A DNA stretch of 64,000 nt from Pseudomonas weihenstephanensis (GTDB taxonomy: Bacteria; Pseudomonadota; Gammaproteobacteria; Pseudomonadales; Pseudomonadaceae): the NCBI RefSeq assembly GCF_001043055.1, contig NZ_JYLF01000003.1:186001-250000 (forward strand). Direction: 5' to 3'. The stretch's first letter is position 1, and every line of letters starts with the position of its first letter. The notes beneath the pieces are model-generated. The model was not told the DNA's origin. It searched no databases and saw only the letters and a program-made list of their open reading frames with translations. Position numbers and translations under genes: made by a program. Below, piece after piece: positions 1-8,560 of this stretch.

Positions 1-1163
1 ACACGGCGCTGGAACTGGCCGAGCGCGGTATGAGCGTGATCTTGCTTGAAGCGCACAAGATCGGCTGGGGTGCCAGTGGGCGTAACGGCGGGCAACTGAT
101 ACGTGGCGTGGGGCATGGCCTTGAGCAGTTTGAAGGCATCATCGGCAAGGACGGTGTGCGTCAGATGAAGCTGATGGGGCTGCAAGCCGTGGAAATCGTG
201 CGCCAGCGTGTTGAACGCTTCAATATCGCCTGTGACCTGACCTGGGGATATTGCGATTTGGCCAACAAGCCTCGCGACCTTGAAGGCTTTGCCGAAGAAG
301 CAGACGAATTGCGCAGTTTGGGTTATCGCCATGAGACGCGATTATTGCAGGCCAACGAAGTGCGCAGTGTGGTGGGGTCTGATCGTTATGTGGGCGGGTT
401 TGTCGACATGGGCTCGGGGCACCTTCACCCGCTCAATCTGGCGTTGGGGGAAGCGGGTGCAGCGGCACAGTTGGGCGTCAAGCTGTTCGAACACAGCGCA
501 GTGACGCGCATTGATTACGGCCCGCAAGTGCGCGTGCACACCGCTCAAGGTTCTGTGCGCGCCAACAGCGTGGTGCTGGGCTGTAACGCCTACCTTAAAG
601 ACCTCAACCCTCAATTGAGTGGCAAAGTGCTGCCGGCTGGCAGTTACATCATCGCCACCGAACCGTTGAGCGAAGCGCAGGCCCACGCCCTGTTGCCGCA
701 AAACATGGCGGTGTGCGATCAGCGCGTGGCCTTGGACTACTACCGCCTTTCGGCCGATCGGCGCTTGTTGTTCGGTGGTGCTTGCCATTATTCAGGACGT
801 GACCCACAGGACATTGCGGCTTACATGCGGCCGAAAATGCTCGAAGTATTCCCTCATCTAAAAGACGTGAAAATCGACTATCAATGGGGCGGCATGATCG
901 GTATTGGTGCCAACCGCTTACCGCAGATTGGCCGTTTGCCCGATCAGCCGAACGTGTACTTCGCTCAGGCTTATTCCGGGCATGGGGTGAATGCCACGCA
1001 TTTGGCGGGCAAGCTATTGGCCGAGGCCATCAGTGGCCAGCACAGCGACGGCTTCGACCTGTTTGCCAACGTCCCGCACATCACCTTCCCTGGCGGCAAG
1101 TACCTGCGCTCGCCCCTGCTGGCGCTCGGCATGCTGTGGCATCGGCTCAAAGAGCTGCGCTAA
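1..1163 (+). CDS. FAD-dependent oxidoreductase, DAO family (PuuB/PauB-like), 5' end outside window
   Basis: The reading frame is open from the first bases (ACG GCG CTG GAA from position 3), so the true start and the FAD-binding GxGxxG lie upstream of the window. About 385 residues are visible. The segment LLEAHKIGWGASGRNGGQ near the visible N-terminus and AYSGHGVN near the C-terminus are typical of the DAO/glycine-oxidase fold, especially gamma-glutamylputrescine oxidoreductase relatives (PuuB, PauB). Such enzymes oxidise gamma-glutamylated polyamines in the cytoplasm to the aldehyde. A PauC/KauB-like aldehyde dehydrogenase lies 4.8 kb downstream on the other strand, which fits polyamine catabolism. 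The family is firm; the substrate is inferred. Confidence 0.85.
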   Translation, partial: TALELAERGMSVILLEAHKIGWGASGRNGGQLIRGVGHGLEQFEGIIGKDGVRQMKLMGLQAVEIVRQRVERFNIACDLTWGYCDLANKPRDLEGFAEEADELRSLGYRHETRLLQANEVRSVVGSDRYVGGFVDMGSGHLHPLNLALGEAGAAAQLGVKLFEHSAVTRIDYGPQVRVHTAQGSVRANSVVLGCNAYLKDLNPQLSGKVLPAGSYIIATEPLSEAQAHALLPQNMAVCDQRVALDYYRLSADRRLLFGGACHYSGRDPQDIAAYMRPKMLEVFPHLKDVKIDYQWGGMIGIGANRLPQIGRLPDQPNVYFAQAYSGHGVNATHLAGKLLAEAISGQHSDGFDLFANVPHITFPGGKYLRSPLLALGMLWHRLKELR

Positions 1164-1168
1164 ATAGG

Positions 1169-1199
1169 GTGTAGTCGCGGCCGTAGGCAGCGACTACAC
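1169..1199. terminator. REP-like hairpin between convergent genes
   Basis: GTGTAGTCGC (1169-1178) and GCGACTACAC (1190-1199) form a perfect 10-bp inverted repeat with an 11-nt loop. It lies 6 bp after the oxidoreductase stop and before the convergent DUF1127 gene. There is no T-run on either side, so it may be a REP-type transcript-end structure rather than a classical terminator. Confidence 0.6.
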
Positions 1200-1208
1200 G
1201 ACGTGTGT

Positions 1209-1442
1209 TCAAGAGCGCCAGAACGGTTTGCAGCCTTCACGCAGGGCCATCGCCCGGCTCAACCCCACGTCGCGCAATTGTTGCTCGTCCAGTGCGAGCA
1301 GTGCGCGACGCGTACGAGAGCGGTGCCACATCAGGCTCCAGCCACTCAGGCCCGCCGGGGCTTTAATCACCTGAAACACGTGCTGCTCATCCTGCAATTG
1401 CGGGGCGTGCAGCGTCAGGCGTACATCGCTTAAACCATTCAT
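1209..1442 (-). CDS. DUF1127 domain-containing small protein
   Basis: A 77-residue protein whose C-terminal half (about residues 40-76) matches the DUF1127 pattern: paired arginines, LLALDEQQLRDVGLSRA, then a basic stretch ending in PFW. A strong AAGGAG ribosome-binding site sits 7 nt before the ATG at 1442. DUF1127 proteins are small and arginine-rich; characterised relatives in alphaproteobacteria bind RNA or affect phosphate and carbon metabolism, but the function here is unknown. It is divergent from the MocR regulator gene at 1622, and the two share an intergenic region that carries a perfect long inverted repeat, so the regulator may control it. Confidence 0.8.
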   Translation of the reverse strand: MNGLSDVRLTLHAPQLQDEQHVFQVIKAPAGLSGWSLMWHRSRTRRALLALDEQQLRDVGLSRAMALREGCKPFWRS

Positions 1443-1496
1443 GACCAGGCTCCTTGTTGACTCGTTGGCTCAGAGCAAAATGATGGCCTTGTCGTG

Positions 1497-1593
1497 AAAA
1501 CCATGACAGATTCAGCAAACTGTTTTTACGTGCATACAGATGATGCTTTTCGGGGGCTGAATCCCCGTTTTGCGCCCCATCTGTCATGGTTTT
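1497..1593. promoter_or_regulatory. Perfect 15-bp inverted repeat in DUF1127/mocR intergenic region
   Basis: AAAACCATGACAGAT at 1497-1511 is the exact reverse complement of ATCTGTCATGGTTTT at 1579-1593. The centres of the two arms are 82 bp apart, about eight helical turns. A third partial copy, ACAGAT, lies at 1537-1542. The pair lies between divergent promoters and next to the gene for a dimeric MocR-type regulator, so it is a candidate two-site operator. The role is inferred; the repeat itself is seen directly. Confidence 0.6.
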
Positions 1594-1621
1594 TGTTCGC
1601 TACCTTGCCCAGAGTGCTGCC

Positions 1622-3043
1622 ATGACCCTTTACGTCAACCTCGCTGACTTACTTGGCACGCGTATCGAGCAGGGTTTTTATCGCCCCGGTGACCGTCTGC
1701 CTTCCGTGCGTGCCTTAAGTGCCGAGCACGGGGTGAGTTTGAGCACCGTTCAGCAGGCGTATCGGCTGCTGGAAGACAACGGATTGGCTTCGCCGCGGCC
1801 CAAGTCTGGCTACTTTGTGCCTATGGAACGTGAGCTTCCCGCCTTGCCGGGGATGGGCAAGCCGGCTCAACGCCCGGTGGAAATTTCGCAGTGGGAACAA
1901 GTGCTGGAGTTGGTGCGGTCGGTGCCGCACAAAGATGTGATCCAGCTGGGGCGCGGTATGCCGGACGTCACCACGCCCACCCTCAAGCCGCTGTTGCGCA
2001 GCCTGGCGCAAATCAGTCGTCGTCAGGACCTGCCCGGCCTGTATTACGACAATATTCACGGCGTGCTTGCCCTGCGCGAGCAACTGGCGCGGTTGCTGCT
2101 CGACTCGGGTTGCCAGTTAGGCCCTGACGAGCTGGTGATTACCACCGGCTGCCACGAGGCGCTGTCTTGCAGCATCCGCGCCGTGTGTGAGCCGGGCGAC
2201 ATTGTGGCGGTCGATTCGCCGAGTTTTCATGGCGCCATGCAAACCCTCAAGGGGTTAGGCATGAAGGCGCTGGAAATTCCTACAGACCCGCTCACCGGCA
2301 TCAGCCTTGAGGCGCTCGAACTGGCGCTTGAGCAGTGGCCGATCAAGGCAATCCAGCTCACCCCCAGTTGCAACAATCCGTTGGGCTACATCATGCCCGA
2401 GGCGCGTAAGCAGGCTTTGGTCGCATTAGCGCAGCGCTTTGATGTGGCCATCATTGAAGACGATGTGTATGGCGAGCTGGCCTACACCTACCCTCGCCCG
2501 CGCACGATCAAGTCGTTCGACGACGATGGCCGGGTGTTGCTGTGCAGCTCGTTTTCCAAGACCCTGGCGCCGGGTTTGCGCATTGGCTGGGTCGCACCGG
2601 GGCGTTATTTGGAGCGGGTGCTGCACATGAAATACATCTGCACCGGTTCCACCGCGCCGCAGCCACAACTGGCCATTGCCGACTTTTTGAAGAATGGGCA
2701 TTTCGAGCCACATTTGCGGAAAATGCGCACCCAATATCAGCGTAATCGCGATTTGATGCTGGGTTGGGTAAGTCGCTACTTTCCAGCCGGCACGCGGGCC
2801 AGTCGGCCCCAAGGCAGTTTCATGCTGTGGCTTGAGTTGCCAGAGGGTTTTGACAGTTTGCGACTCAATCGCGCGCTGTTAGAGCAAGGCGTGCAGATCG
2901 CGGTGGGCAGTATCTTTTCGGCGTCGGGCAAGTACCGTAATTGCTTGCGCATGAACTACGCGGCCAAGCCTGCGTACCAGATCGAGGACGCCGTGCGCAA
3001 GGTCGGGCTGGCGGCCACTAAGCTGTTGGCCGGCGCCCTTTAA
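1622..3043 (+). CDS. MocR-type regulator: GntR helix-turn-helix fused to class I aminotransferase
   Basis: A 473-residue protein. Residues about 5-70 are a GntR winged helix (RIEQGFYRPGDRLPSVRALS followed by the recognition helix). Residues about 100-470 are a fold-type I PLP aminotransferase with the Schiff-base lysine in SSFSKTLAPG at about residue 313. MocR proteins (PdxR, GabR, TauR) are transcription regulators that sense PLP adducts. An in-frame ATG at 1586 would add 12 residues but lies inside the right arm of the inverted repeat at 1579-1593; homologues as I recall them begin MTLYVNLADLL, so 1622 was chosen. Neighbouring polyamine-type genes suggest an amino compound as ligand, which is inference. 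Confidence 0.88.
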   Translation: MTLYVNLADLLGTRIEQGFYRPGDRLPSVRALSAEHGVSLSTVQQAYRLLEDNGLASPRPKSGYFVPMERELPALPGMGKPAQRPVEISQWEQVLELVRSVPHKDVIQLGRGMPDVTTPTLKPLLRSLAQISRRQDLPGLYYDNIHGVLALREQLARLLLDSGCQLGPDELVITTGCHEALSCSIRAVCEPGDIVAVDSPSFHGAMQTLKGLGMKALEIPTDPLTGISLEALELALEQWPIKAIQLTPSCNNPLGYIMPEARKQALVALAQRFDVAIIEDDVYGELAYTYPRPRTIKSFDDDGRVLLCSSFSKTLAPGLRIGWVAPGRYLERVLHMKYICTGSTAPQPQLAIADFLKNGHFEPHLRKMRTQYQRNRDLMLGWVSRYFPAGTRASRPQGSFMLWLELPEGFDSLRLNRALLEQGVQIAVGSIFSASGKYRNCLRMNYAAKPAYQIEDAVRKVGLAATKLLAGAL

Positions 3044-3077
3044 CTTCTTTGCAACGTTTGGTCCGAGGCGCTCCCCG

Positions 3078-4628
3078 TTGAAATCACTGTGTGTATTAAT
3101 CATGAGTGTTGTGCTGGGAGGCTGCGCCAGCATGGACGTCCCTCGCGAACCGAGCCAGGCCATGCCAGCTGCGAATTCGTCCTTTGGTCGCTCGATCCAG
3201 GCGCAGGCAGCGCCGTATCAGGGGCGCTCGGGGTTTCGTCTGTTACCCAACAGCGGCGAGGCGTTTCGCGCGCGGGCCGAGCTGATTCGCAACGCGCAAA
3301 CCAGCCTCGACTTGCAGTACTACATTGTCCACGACGGCTTGAGCACGCGCATGCTGGTGGACGAGCTGCTCAAAGCGGCTGATCGCGGGGTGCGCGTGCG
3401 GCTGTTGCTCGATGATACCGCCAGTGACGGGCTGGACGAATTACTGGCCACCTTGGCCGCGCACCCCAATGTGCAGATCCGTCTGTTCAACCCTTTGCAG
3501 TTAGGTCGAGGTACTGGCGTAACGCGGGCAATGGGGCGGCTGTTCAATTTGTCGCGTCAACACCGGCGCATGCATAACAAGCTTTGGTTGGCGGATAACA
3601 GCGTCGCAATTGTCGGTGGGCGTAATTTGGGCGATGAGTATTTCGATGCTCAGCCCGACCTGAACTTTACGGATATCGACTTATTGAGCGTTGGCCCGGT
3701 GGCTGAGCAATTGGGGCACAGTTTCGACCAGTATTGGAACAGCGCATTGAGCCAGCCGATTGGCGATTTTGTCTCGTCGCGGTTGTCCAGGCGCGAACTG
3801 TCCAAGGCGCGCAAAGAGCTGGAGGCGTCTTTGCAAAAGGCGCAGCGACGCAACCCCGGCTTGTATCAGGAGTTGGCTGCGTATGAGACCCGCCCGCAAA
3901 TGGAGGTATGGCGCAACGAGCTGATCTGGGCCTGGAATCAGGCGTTGTGGGACGCTCCGAGCAAGGTGCTGGCCAAGGATGAGCCAGATCCGCATTTGCT
4001 GCTGACCACTCAACTGGCCCCGGACCTTGCCGGTGTGAGCAAAGAGTTGATTTTGGTGTCGGCCTACTTTGTGCCGGGTGAAACCGGGTTGGTTTACCTG
4101 ACCGGCAGAGCCGACGCCGGGGTTGATGTGCGTTTATTGACCAACTCGCTGGAAGCCACGGACGTGCCCGTGGTGCACGGTGGCTATGCGCCGTACCGTA
4201 AGGCGTTGCTTGAGCATGGGGTCAAGCTGTTTGAGCTGCGTCGCCAACCGGGCAGCACCGGCGGCAGTGGCCCGCACTTGTTCAAGACCAGCCTGAGTTC
4301 GGATTCGAGCCTGCACAGCAAGGCGATGATTTTTGATCAGCGAAAATCCTTTATCGGATCATTCAATTTCGACCCGCGCTCGGGCTTGTGGAACACCGAA
4401 GTCGGGGTGCTGGTGGACAGTCCCGCACTGGCTGCGCAGGCCCGAGAGCTTGCGCTGCAAGGCATGTCCCCGGCATTGAGTTATCAACCGGTGCTGCGCG
4501 AAGGCTCGATTGTGTGGCAAACCGAAGACAACGGGCAATTGCACACCTTGACCCATGAGCCGGGCAGTGGGTGGCGCCGGCTCAATGCGTGGTTCAGCAC
4601 GCGCGTGGGTTTGGAAAAAATGCTCTAG
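3078..4628 (+). CDS. Phospholipase D family lipoprotein (ClsC/YmdC-like)
   Basis: A 516-residue protein with two HKD-type motifs: HNKLWLADNSVAIVGGRN (about residues 168-185) and HSKAMIFDQRKSFIGSFNFD (about residues 412-431), the paired signature of phospholipase D and cardiolipin synthase-like enzymes that swap phosphatidyl groups. The start is TTG at 3078, with GAGG at 3064-3067. It gives a lipoprotein signal, MKSLCVLIMSVVLGGC, with the lipobox Cys at residue 16. The ATG at 3102 would lose the positive charge and most of the hydrophobic core. The gene ends 8 bp from the convergent MFS gene. It probably acts at the periplasmic side of a membrane; the exact lipid substrate is not known. Confidence 0.87.
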   Translation: MKSLCVLIMSVVLGGCASMDVPREPSQAMPAANSSFGRSIQAQAAPYQGRSGFRLLPNSGEAFRARAELIRNAQTSLDLQYYIVHDGLSTRMLVDELLKAADRGVRVRLLLDDTASDGLDELLATLAAHPNVQIRLFNPLQLGRGTGVTRAMGRLFNLSRQHRRMHNKLWLADNSVAIVGGRNLGDEYFDAQPDLNFTDIDLLSVGPVAEQLGHSFDQYWNSALSQPIGDFVSSRLSRRELSKARKELEASLQKAQRRNPGLYQELAAYETRPQMEVWRNELIWAWNQALWDAPSKVLAKDEPDPHLLLTTQLAPDLAGVSKELILVSAYFVPGETGLVYLTGRADAGVDVRLLTNSLEATDVPVVHGGYAPYRKALLEHGVKLFELRRQPGSTGGSGPHLFKTSLSSDSSLHSKAMIFDQRKSFIGSFNFDPRSGLWNTEVGVLVDSPALAAQARELALQGMSPALSYQPVLREGSIVWQTEDNGQLHTLTHEPGSGWRRLNAWFSTRVGLEKML

Positions 4629-4636
4629 CGACGGGG

Positions 4637-5782
4637 TCAGGCGGGTGATTGTTCGGCGCCAAACGCGCCTTGGCGCAGCACCAATATCACCAAGCCCAAT
4701 GCGCCGACGGCCATGAACAACGGCAGCGCATGCCCACTGATCCACTGGCTGCCCGCCCCTGCCGCCAGCGGCCCGATCAGACAGCCAATGCCCCACAACT
4801 GGGCCACGTGCGCGTTGGCACGAACCAGCGCGTCGTCGCGGTAGCGTTCACCGATCAGGATCAGCGACAGCGTGAACAAGCCTCCCGCACTGGCGCCGAA
4901 AATCACCCACAGCGGCCATATCAGCAAGGTATTGAGCAGCAACGGCACCGCAAGGCTCGATAGCATCAACAGCACCGCGCAGCCGGTGAACAGTGTACGG
5001 CGTGAGAGTTTGTCGGCGAGTGCACCAATGGGCAGTTGCAGCAAGGCATCGCCCACAACCACGGTGCTGACCATCGCCAGCGCGATATCGGCCGTAAACC
5101 CCTGGCGCAGACAGTAGATGGGTAGCAGGGTCAGAATCATCGCTTCAAACGCGGCGAACAGCGCGACGGCCCAGGCGATAGCGGGTAACCCGCGGCAGAA
5201 AACCAGCAGATCCTTGAAGGTGACGCTGCATGACTCGGTTGTGGGTGCGCCATCACGCCCCATCAGCAGCAAGGGCGCAAGCGTAAGCAAACCTACGCCG
5301 ATCCAGAAACCGTAGTCGTTTTGCGAACCCACCAGACCCAAAAGTAGCGGCCCGGACAGCTGGCTCAGGGCGTACGCACAGCCATACAACGCCACCAAAC
5401 GGCCTCGCCATTGCTCGACCACCAGTTGATTGATCCAGCTCTCGCCGAGAATAAAAATCACCGTAAGCACTACGCCGATCAGCAATCTGAGCACCAGCCA
5501 GACCGGATAGCTGGGCAGCAACCCCAACAAACCGATGGACAGCGCGCCACACCACAGGCAGAGACGCATCAGGCCCGGCGTGCCAAAGCGTGCTGCCAGT
5601 TTGCTGGCGATGCTGGCACCGACCAATACGCCAATGGCGGGCATGGCGGCCATCACACCGATGGCAAAGCCGCCGTAGCCCCAGCTTTCAAGCCGCAACG
5701 ACACCAGCGGCATGCTGACGCCCAGCGCCAACCCGACGCTCAGGACTGAGGCGAGTACGGCGAAATAAGTCGCCCAACGCAT
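4637..5782 (-). CDS. MFS transporter (YcaD-like)
   Basis: A 381-residue, strongly hydrophobic protein with about twelve predicted membrane segments in two halves. The short loop after the second segment (about residues 60-70) is basic, as in the major facilitator superfamily, and the overall pattern resembles the YcaD/sugar-efflux-like branch. It follows the aldehyde dehydrogenase gene on the same strand after a 173-bp gap that holds a REPIN, so co-transcription is possible but not certain. The substrate cannot be read from the sequence. Confidence 0.85.
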   Translation of the reverse strand: MRWATYFAVLASVLSVGLALGVSMPLVSLRLESWGYGGFAIGVMAAMPAIGVLVGASIASKLAARFGTPGLMRLCLWCGALSIGLLGLLPSYPVWLVLRLLIGVVLTVIFILGESWINQLVVEQWRGRLVALYGCAYALSQLSGPLLLGLVGSQNDYGFWIGVGLLTLAPLLLMGRDGAPTTESCSVTFKDLLVFCRGLPAIAWAVALFAAFEAMILTLLPIYCLRQGFTADIALAMVSTVVVGDALLQLPIGALADKLSRRTLFTGCAVLLMLSSLAVPLLLNTLLIWPLWVIFGASAGGLFTLSLILIGERYRDDALVRANAHVAQLWGIGCLIGPLAAGAGSQWISGHALPLFMAVGALGLVILVLRQGAFGAEQSPA

Positions 5783-5826
5783 GGGTGTGCTCCTGTGGAT
5801 AACGTGAACTCAAGGGTGCGAAACAG

Positions 5827-5898
5827 CTGTGGGAGCGAGCTGGCTAACGATTTACATACCTTTCGGTACGTTCATCGCCAGCCAGCTCGCTCCCACAG
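5827..5898. repeat. REPIN: paired Pseudomonas REP sequences
   Basis: CTGTGGGAGCGAGCTGGCT (5827-5845) is the exact reverse complement of 5880-5898. Both arms carry the GTGGGAGCGAGCT core that is the common extragenic palindrome of fluorescent pseudomonads. The 72-bp unit with a 34-nt centre is the usual REPIN form, mobilised in trans by RAYT transposases. It lies between two genes of the same strand. Confidence 0.85.
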
Positions 5899-5955
5899 GC
5901 GTTTTACTGGGCGCAGCCGTTGCTCAAAGCGGGCAACGGCCACGGTGCTTGCGTG

Positions 5956-7449
5956 TTACAGCTTGATCCAGGTGGATTTCAGCTCGGTGTATTTGTCGAA
6001 CGCGTGCAGCGATTTGTCACGACCATTGCCCGATTGCTTGAAACCGCCAAACGGTGCCGTCATGTCGCCGCCATCGTATTGGTTAACCCACACGCTACCA
6101 GCGCGCAGGGCTTTGGCGGTCAGGTGAGCCTTGGAGATGTCGGCAGTCCAGACCGCTGCCGCCAGGCCGTATGGCGTGTCGTTGGCGATCTGTACAGCTT
6201 CCTCAGCCGTGTCGAAGGTAATCACCGACAGCACGGGGCCAAAGATTTCTTCCTGGGCGATTTTCATCGCGTTGCTCACACCGTCAAAAATGGTCGGTTC
6301 GACGTAAGTGCCGCCTGTTTCTTTCAGGATTTGGTTACCGCCCGCCACCAGCTTGGCGCCCTCGGAGTGGCCCGACTTGATGTACGACAGCACGGTGTTC
6401 ATTTGCTGCGTGTCGACCAGCGCACCCACGTTAGTGGCGGGGTCCAGCGGGTTGCCCGGTTTCCAGCCTTTCAGGGCTTCGATCACCCGTGCCAGGAAAG
6501 TGTCCTTGATCGAACGCTCGACCAGCAGGCGCGAACCGGCGGTGCAAACCTCGCCCTGGTTGAAGGCGATAGCGCTGGCGGCTGACTCGGCGGCGGCTTG
6601 TAGGTCCGGGGCATCGGAGAACACGATGTTCGGGCTTTTACCGCCCGCTTCGAGCCACACGCGTTTCATGTTGGATTCGCCGGAGTACACCATCAACTGC
6701 TTGGCAATTTTGGTCGAGCCGGTGAACACCAGTGTGTCGACGTCCATGTGCAGCGCCAGTGCTTTACCCACCGTGTGGCCATAGCCCGGAAGGACGTTGA
6801 GCACGCCAGCCGGAATACCGGCTTCGACGGCCAGTGCGGCGATGCGGATTGCAGTCAAAGGCGATTTTTCGGACGGTTTGAGGATCACCGAGTTACCGGT
6901 GGACAGCGCCGGACCAAGCTTCCAGCAGGCCATCATCAGAGGGAAGTTCCACGGCACGATAGCCGCAACAACACCCACGGGTTCGCGAGTCACCAAGCCC
7001 AGTTGATTGTGCGGGGTCGCGGCCACTTCGTCGTAAATCTTGTCGATGGCTTCGCCGCTCCAGCTCAGCGCATTGGCGGCGCCCGGGACGTCGATGCCCA
7101 GTGAGTCAGAAATCGGTTTGCCCATGTCCAGGGTTTCAAGCAGCGCCAGCTCTTCAGCGTTTTGCTTGAGCAGACCTGCAAAGCGGATCATGGTGGCCTT
7201 GCGTTTGGCGGGTGCCAGGCGCGACCAAACGCCGGAATCGAATGTTTTGCGCGCATTTTCGACGGCGCGTTGCGCATCTGCGCTATCGCAGCTGGCAACC
7301 TTGCCCAGCAAACGGCCATCGACCGGGCTGAGGCACTCGAATGTTTCATTGGAGACCGCGGCGGTGTATTCACCGTTGATGTAAGCGCGACCTTCGATTT
7401 TCAGCTGTTGGGCACGTTGTTCCCAGTCAGCACGCGTCAGGGTGGTCAT
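5956..7449 (-). CDS. pauC: NAD(P)-dependent aldehyde dehydrogenase, PauC/KauB/PuuC type
   Basis: A 497-residue aldehyde dehydrogenase with the complete catalytic set: PWNFP (Asn169), the LEAGGKSP region (Glu267) and FNQGEVCTAG (Cys302). Length and motifs match gamma-glutamyl-gamma-aminobutyraldehyde dehydrogenases, which oxidise the aldehydes made from putrescine, agmatine and other polyamines. In P. aeruginosa the gene two loci before rpmG-rpmB is, as I recall, pauC/kauB, and the placement here is the same. AGGAGG is visible just before the ATG at 7449. It probably works with the oxidoreductase at the left edge; the exact polyamine range is inferred. Confidence 0.88.
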   Translation of the reverse strand: MTTLTRADWEQRAQQLKIEGRAYINGEYTAAVSNETFECLSPVDGRLLGKVASCDSADAQRAVENARKTFDSGVWSRLAPAKRKATMIRFAGLLKQNAEELALLETLDMGKPISDSLGIDVPGAANALSWSGEAIDKIYDEVAATPHNQLGLVTREPVGVVAAIVPWNFPLMMACWKLGPALSTGNSVILKPSEKSPLTAIRIAALAVEAGIPAGVLNVLPGYGHTVGKALALHMDVDTLVFTGSTKIAKQLMVYSGESNMKRVWLEAGGKSPNIVFSDAPDLQAAAESAASAIAFNQGEVCTAGSRLLVERSIKDTFLARVIEALKGWKPGNPLDPATNVGALVDTQQMNTVLSYIKSGHSEGAKLVAGGNQILKETGGTYVEPTIFDGVSNAMKIAQEEIFGPVLSVITFDTAEEAVQIANDTPYGLAAAVWTADISKAHLTAKALRAGSVWVNQYDGGDMTAPFGGFKQSGNGRDKSLHAFDKYTELKSTWIKL

Positions 7450-7686
7450 TCGAGTGTCCTCCTCTTATTAATAAAAAAGCACCACGGCTTTCACGTGGCA
7501 CGTCAGGAATGCTGTCCGATCCACCAATGTGATCGGCACAAGACATGCGCCACCCTAAACCAGTGGCTGTGGGACTTTCAATATATTTGACACAGGTGCC
7601 GTAAACGGCATGGCTTGTTCGTTTTAATAAACATAGACTTTGGTCTTTCTGATCACACATGCCGCAATTTCGGGGGGACAAACACC

Positions 7687-8049
7687 ATGAGCATCGAAAA
7701 CATCGTCGATTTCAGCACGACCAACACAGAGGCCGAACGTTTTCGTCCGGCACCTGAAAAGGTGCTCAAAGGAGATCCCGAACACGTTATCCACAACCAT
7801 TACGACAGCCCTTGTGGGCAAATGAATGCCGGGGTGTGGGAAGGAGCTGTGGGGCAGTGGACAGTCAATTACACCGAACATGAATATTGCGAAATCTTGC
7901 AGGGCGTTTCTGTTCTGCGTGACAAGGAAGGTAACGCTAAGACACTGAGAGCGGGTGATCGCTTTGTCATCCCAGCTGGATTCAAAGGGACGTGGGAAGT
8001 GCTGGAGCCATGTCGGAAAATTTACGTAGTGTTTGAACCAAAAGCCTGA
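7687..8049 (+). CDS. Cupin domain-containing protein (DUF861/EutQ-like)
   Basis: A 120-residue single-domain cupin. The second cupin motif is visible as AGDRFVIPAGFKGTWEV (about residues 91-107), and Glu-His-Glu around HEYCEILQG (about residues 64-72) is in the first motif. The start at ATG 7687 follows a GGGGGG(A) purine run at 7672-7678; an upstream in-frame codon at 7615 has no such site. Small cupins of this type bind metal or sugar-like ligands and often sit near amine catabolism genes. The gene is divergent from the aldehyde dehydrogenase gene and followed by a clear terminator. Function unknown. Confidence 0.8.
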   Translation: MSIENIVDFSTTNTEAERFRPAPEKVLKGDPEHVIHNHYDSPCGQMNAGVWEGAVGQWTVNYTEHEYCEILQGVSVLRDKEGNAKTLRAGDRFVIPAGFKGTWEVLEPCRKIYVVFEPKA

Positions 8050-8072
8050 ACTCATTGATTTAGAGCTATTTA

Positions 8073-8107
8073 AAGCCCCGGTATCGATTGATTACGGGGC
8101 TTTTTTT
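8073..8107 (+). terminator. Rho-independent terminator after the cupin gene
   Basis: AAGCCCCG (8073-8080) pairs with CGGGGCTT (8095-8102) across a 14-nt loop and is followed by a run of seven T. Confidence 0.9.
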
Positions 8108-8266
8108 GTGTTCGTCATTTACGTGTATCGGTACAAATTTAGACATACGTCGGCAACACCGTCAGCGTTGATCTGGGCCAGTCTTTGAGGTGCGCAGGGT
8201 GTGAATGGAACGTACGGCCCGAGCGTGAACCCAAATCTCTGAAGTGTTTAAACAAGGAAGCTTTAT

Positions 8267-8560
8267 ATGTTCAATTTCAACGCAGTTACTCGTTTAGTTT
8301 TGGCGACCAGTCTTGTTCTGGGCGCTTGCTCCATGCCTGCAATGGCTGCCCAGGCAGGCCAGTGCAAAGCGTTCACCGTTAACTTTTTAGTTGCCCCTGA
8401 GGTCACGCCAGCGCTGCTGGAAATGCTGCGCAAGGAGTCCGGCGCAACATTGGCACGGGTCGAGAAGCCGGGTGACATATTCACCCAGGAGGTGAACCCG
8501 AACCGCCTGCGCGTGATCGTAGATAAAAACAATATCTTGGTGCGATACCTGTGCGGCTGA
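8267..8560 (+). CDS. Peptidase inhibitor I78 family protein, exported
   Basis: A 97-residue secreted protein. The N-terminus is a signal peptide; LVLGAC at about residues 16-21 would make a lipobox, but AMAA-Q at about residues 25-29 also fits signal peptidase I, so the final location is unclear. The mature part carries the I78 pattern: a helical segment with SGATLARV, a KPGD step, NPNRLRVIVDKNNILVRYLCG and one Cys near each end. Family members resemble fungal elastase inhibitors and are found in the periplasm. AAGGAAG precedes the ATG by 7 nt. Confidence 0.75.
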   Translation: MFNFNAVTRLVLATSLVLGACSMPAMAAQAGQCKAFTVNFLVAPEVTPALLEMLRKESGATLARVEKPGDIFTQEVNPNRLRVIVDKNNILVRYLCG

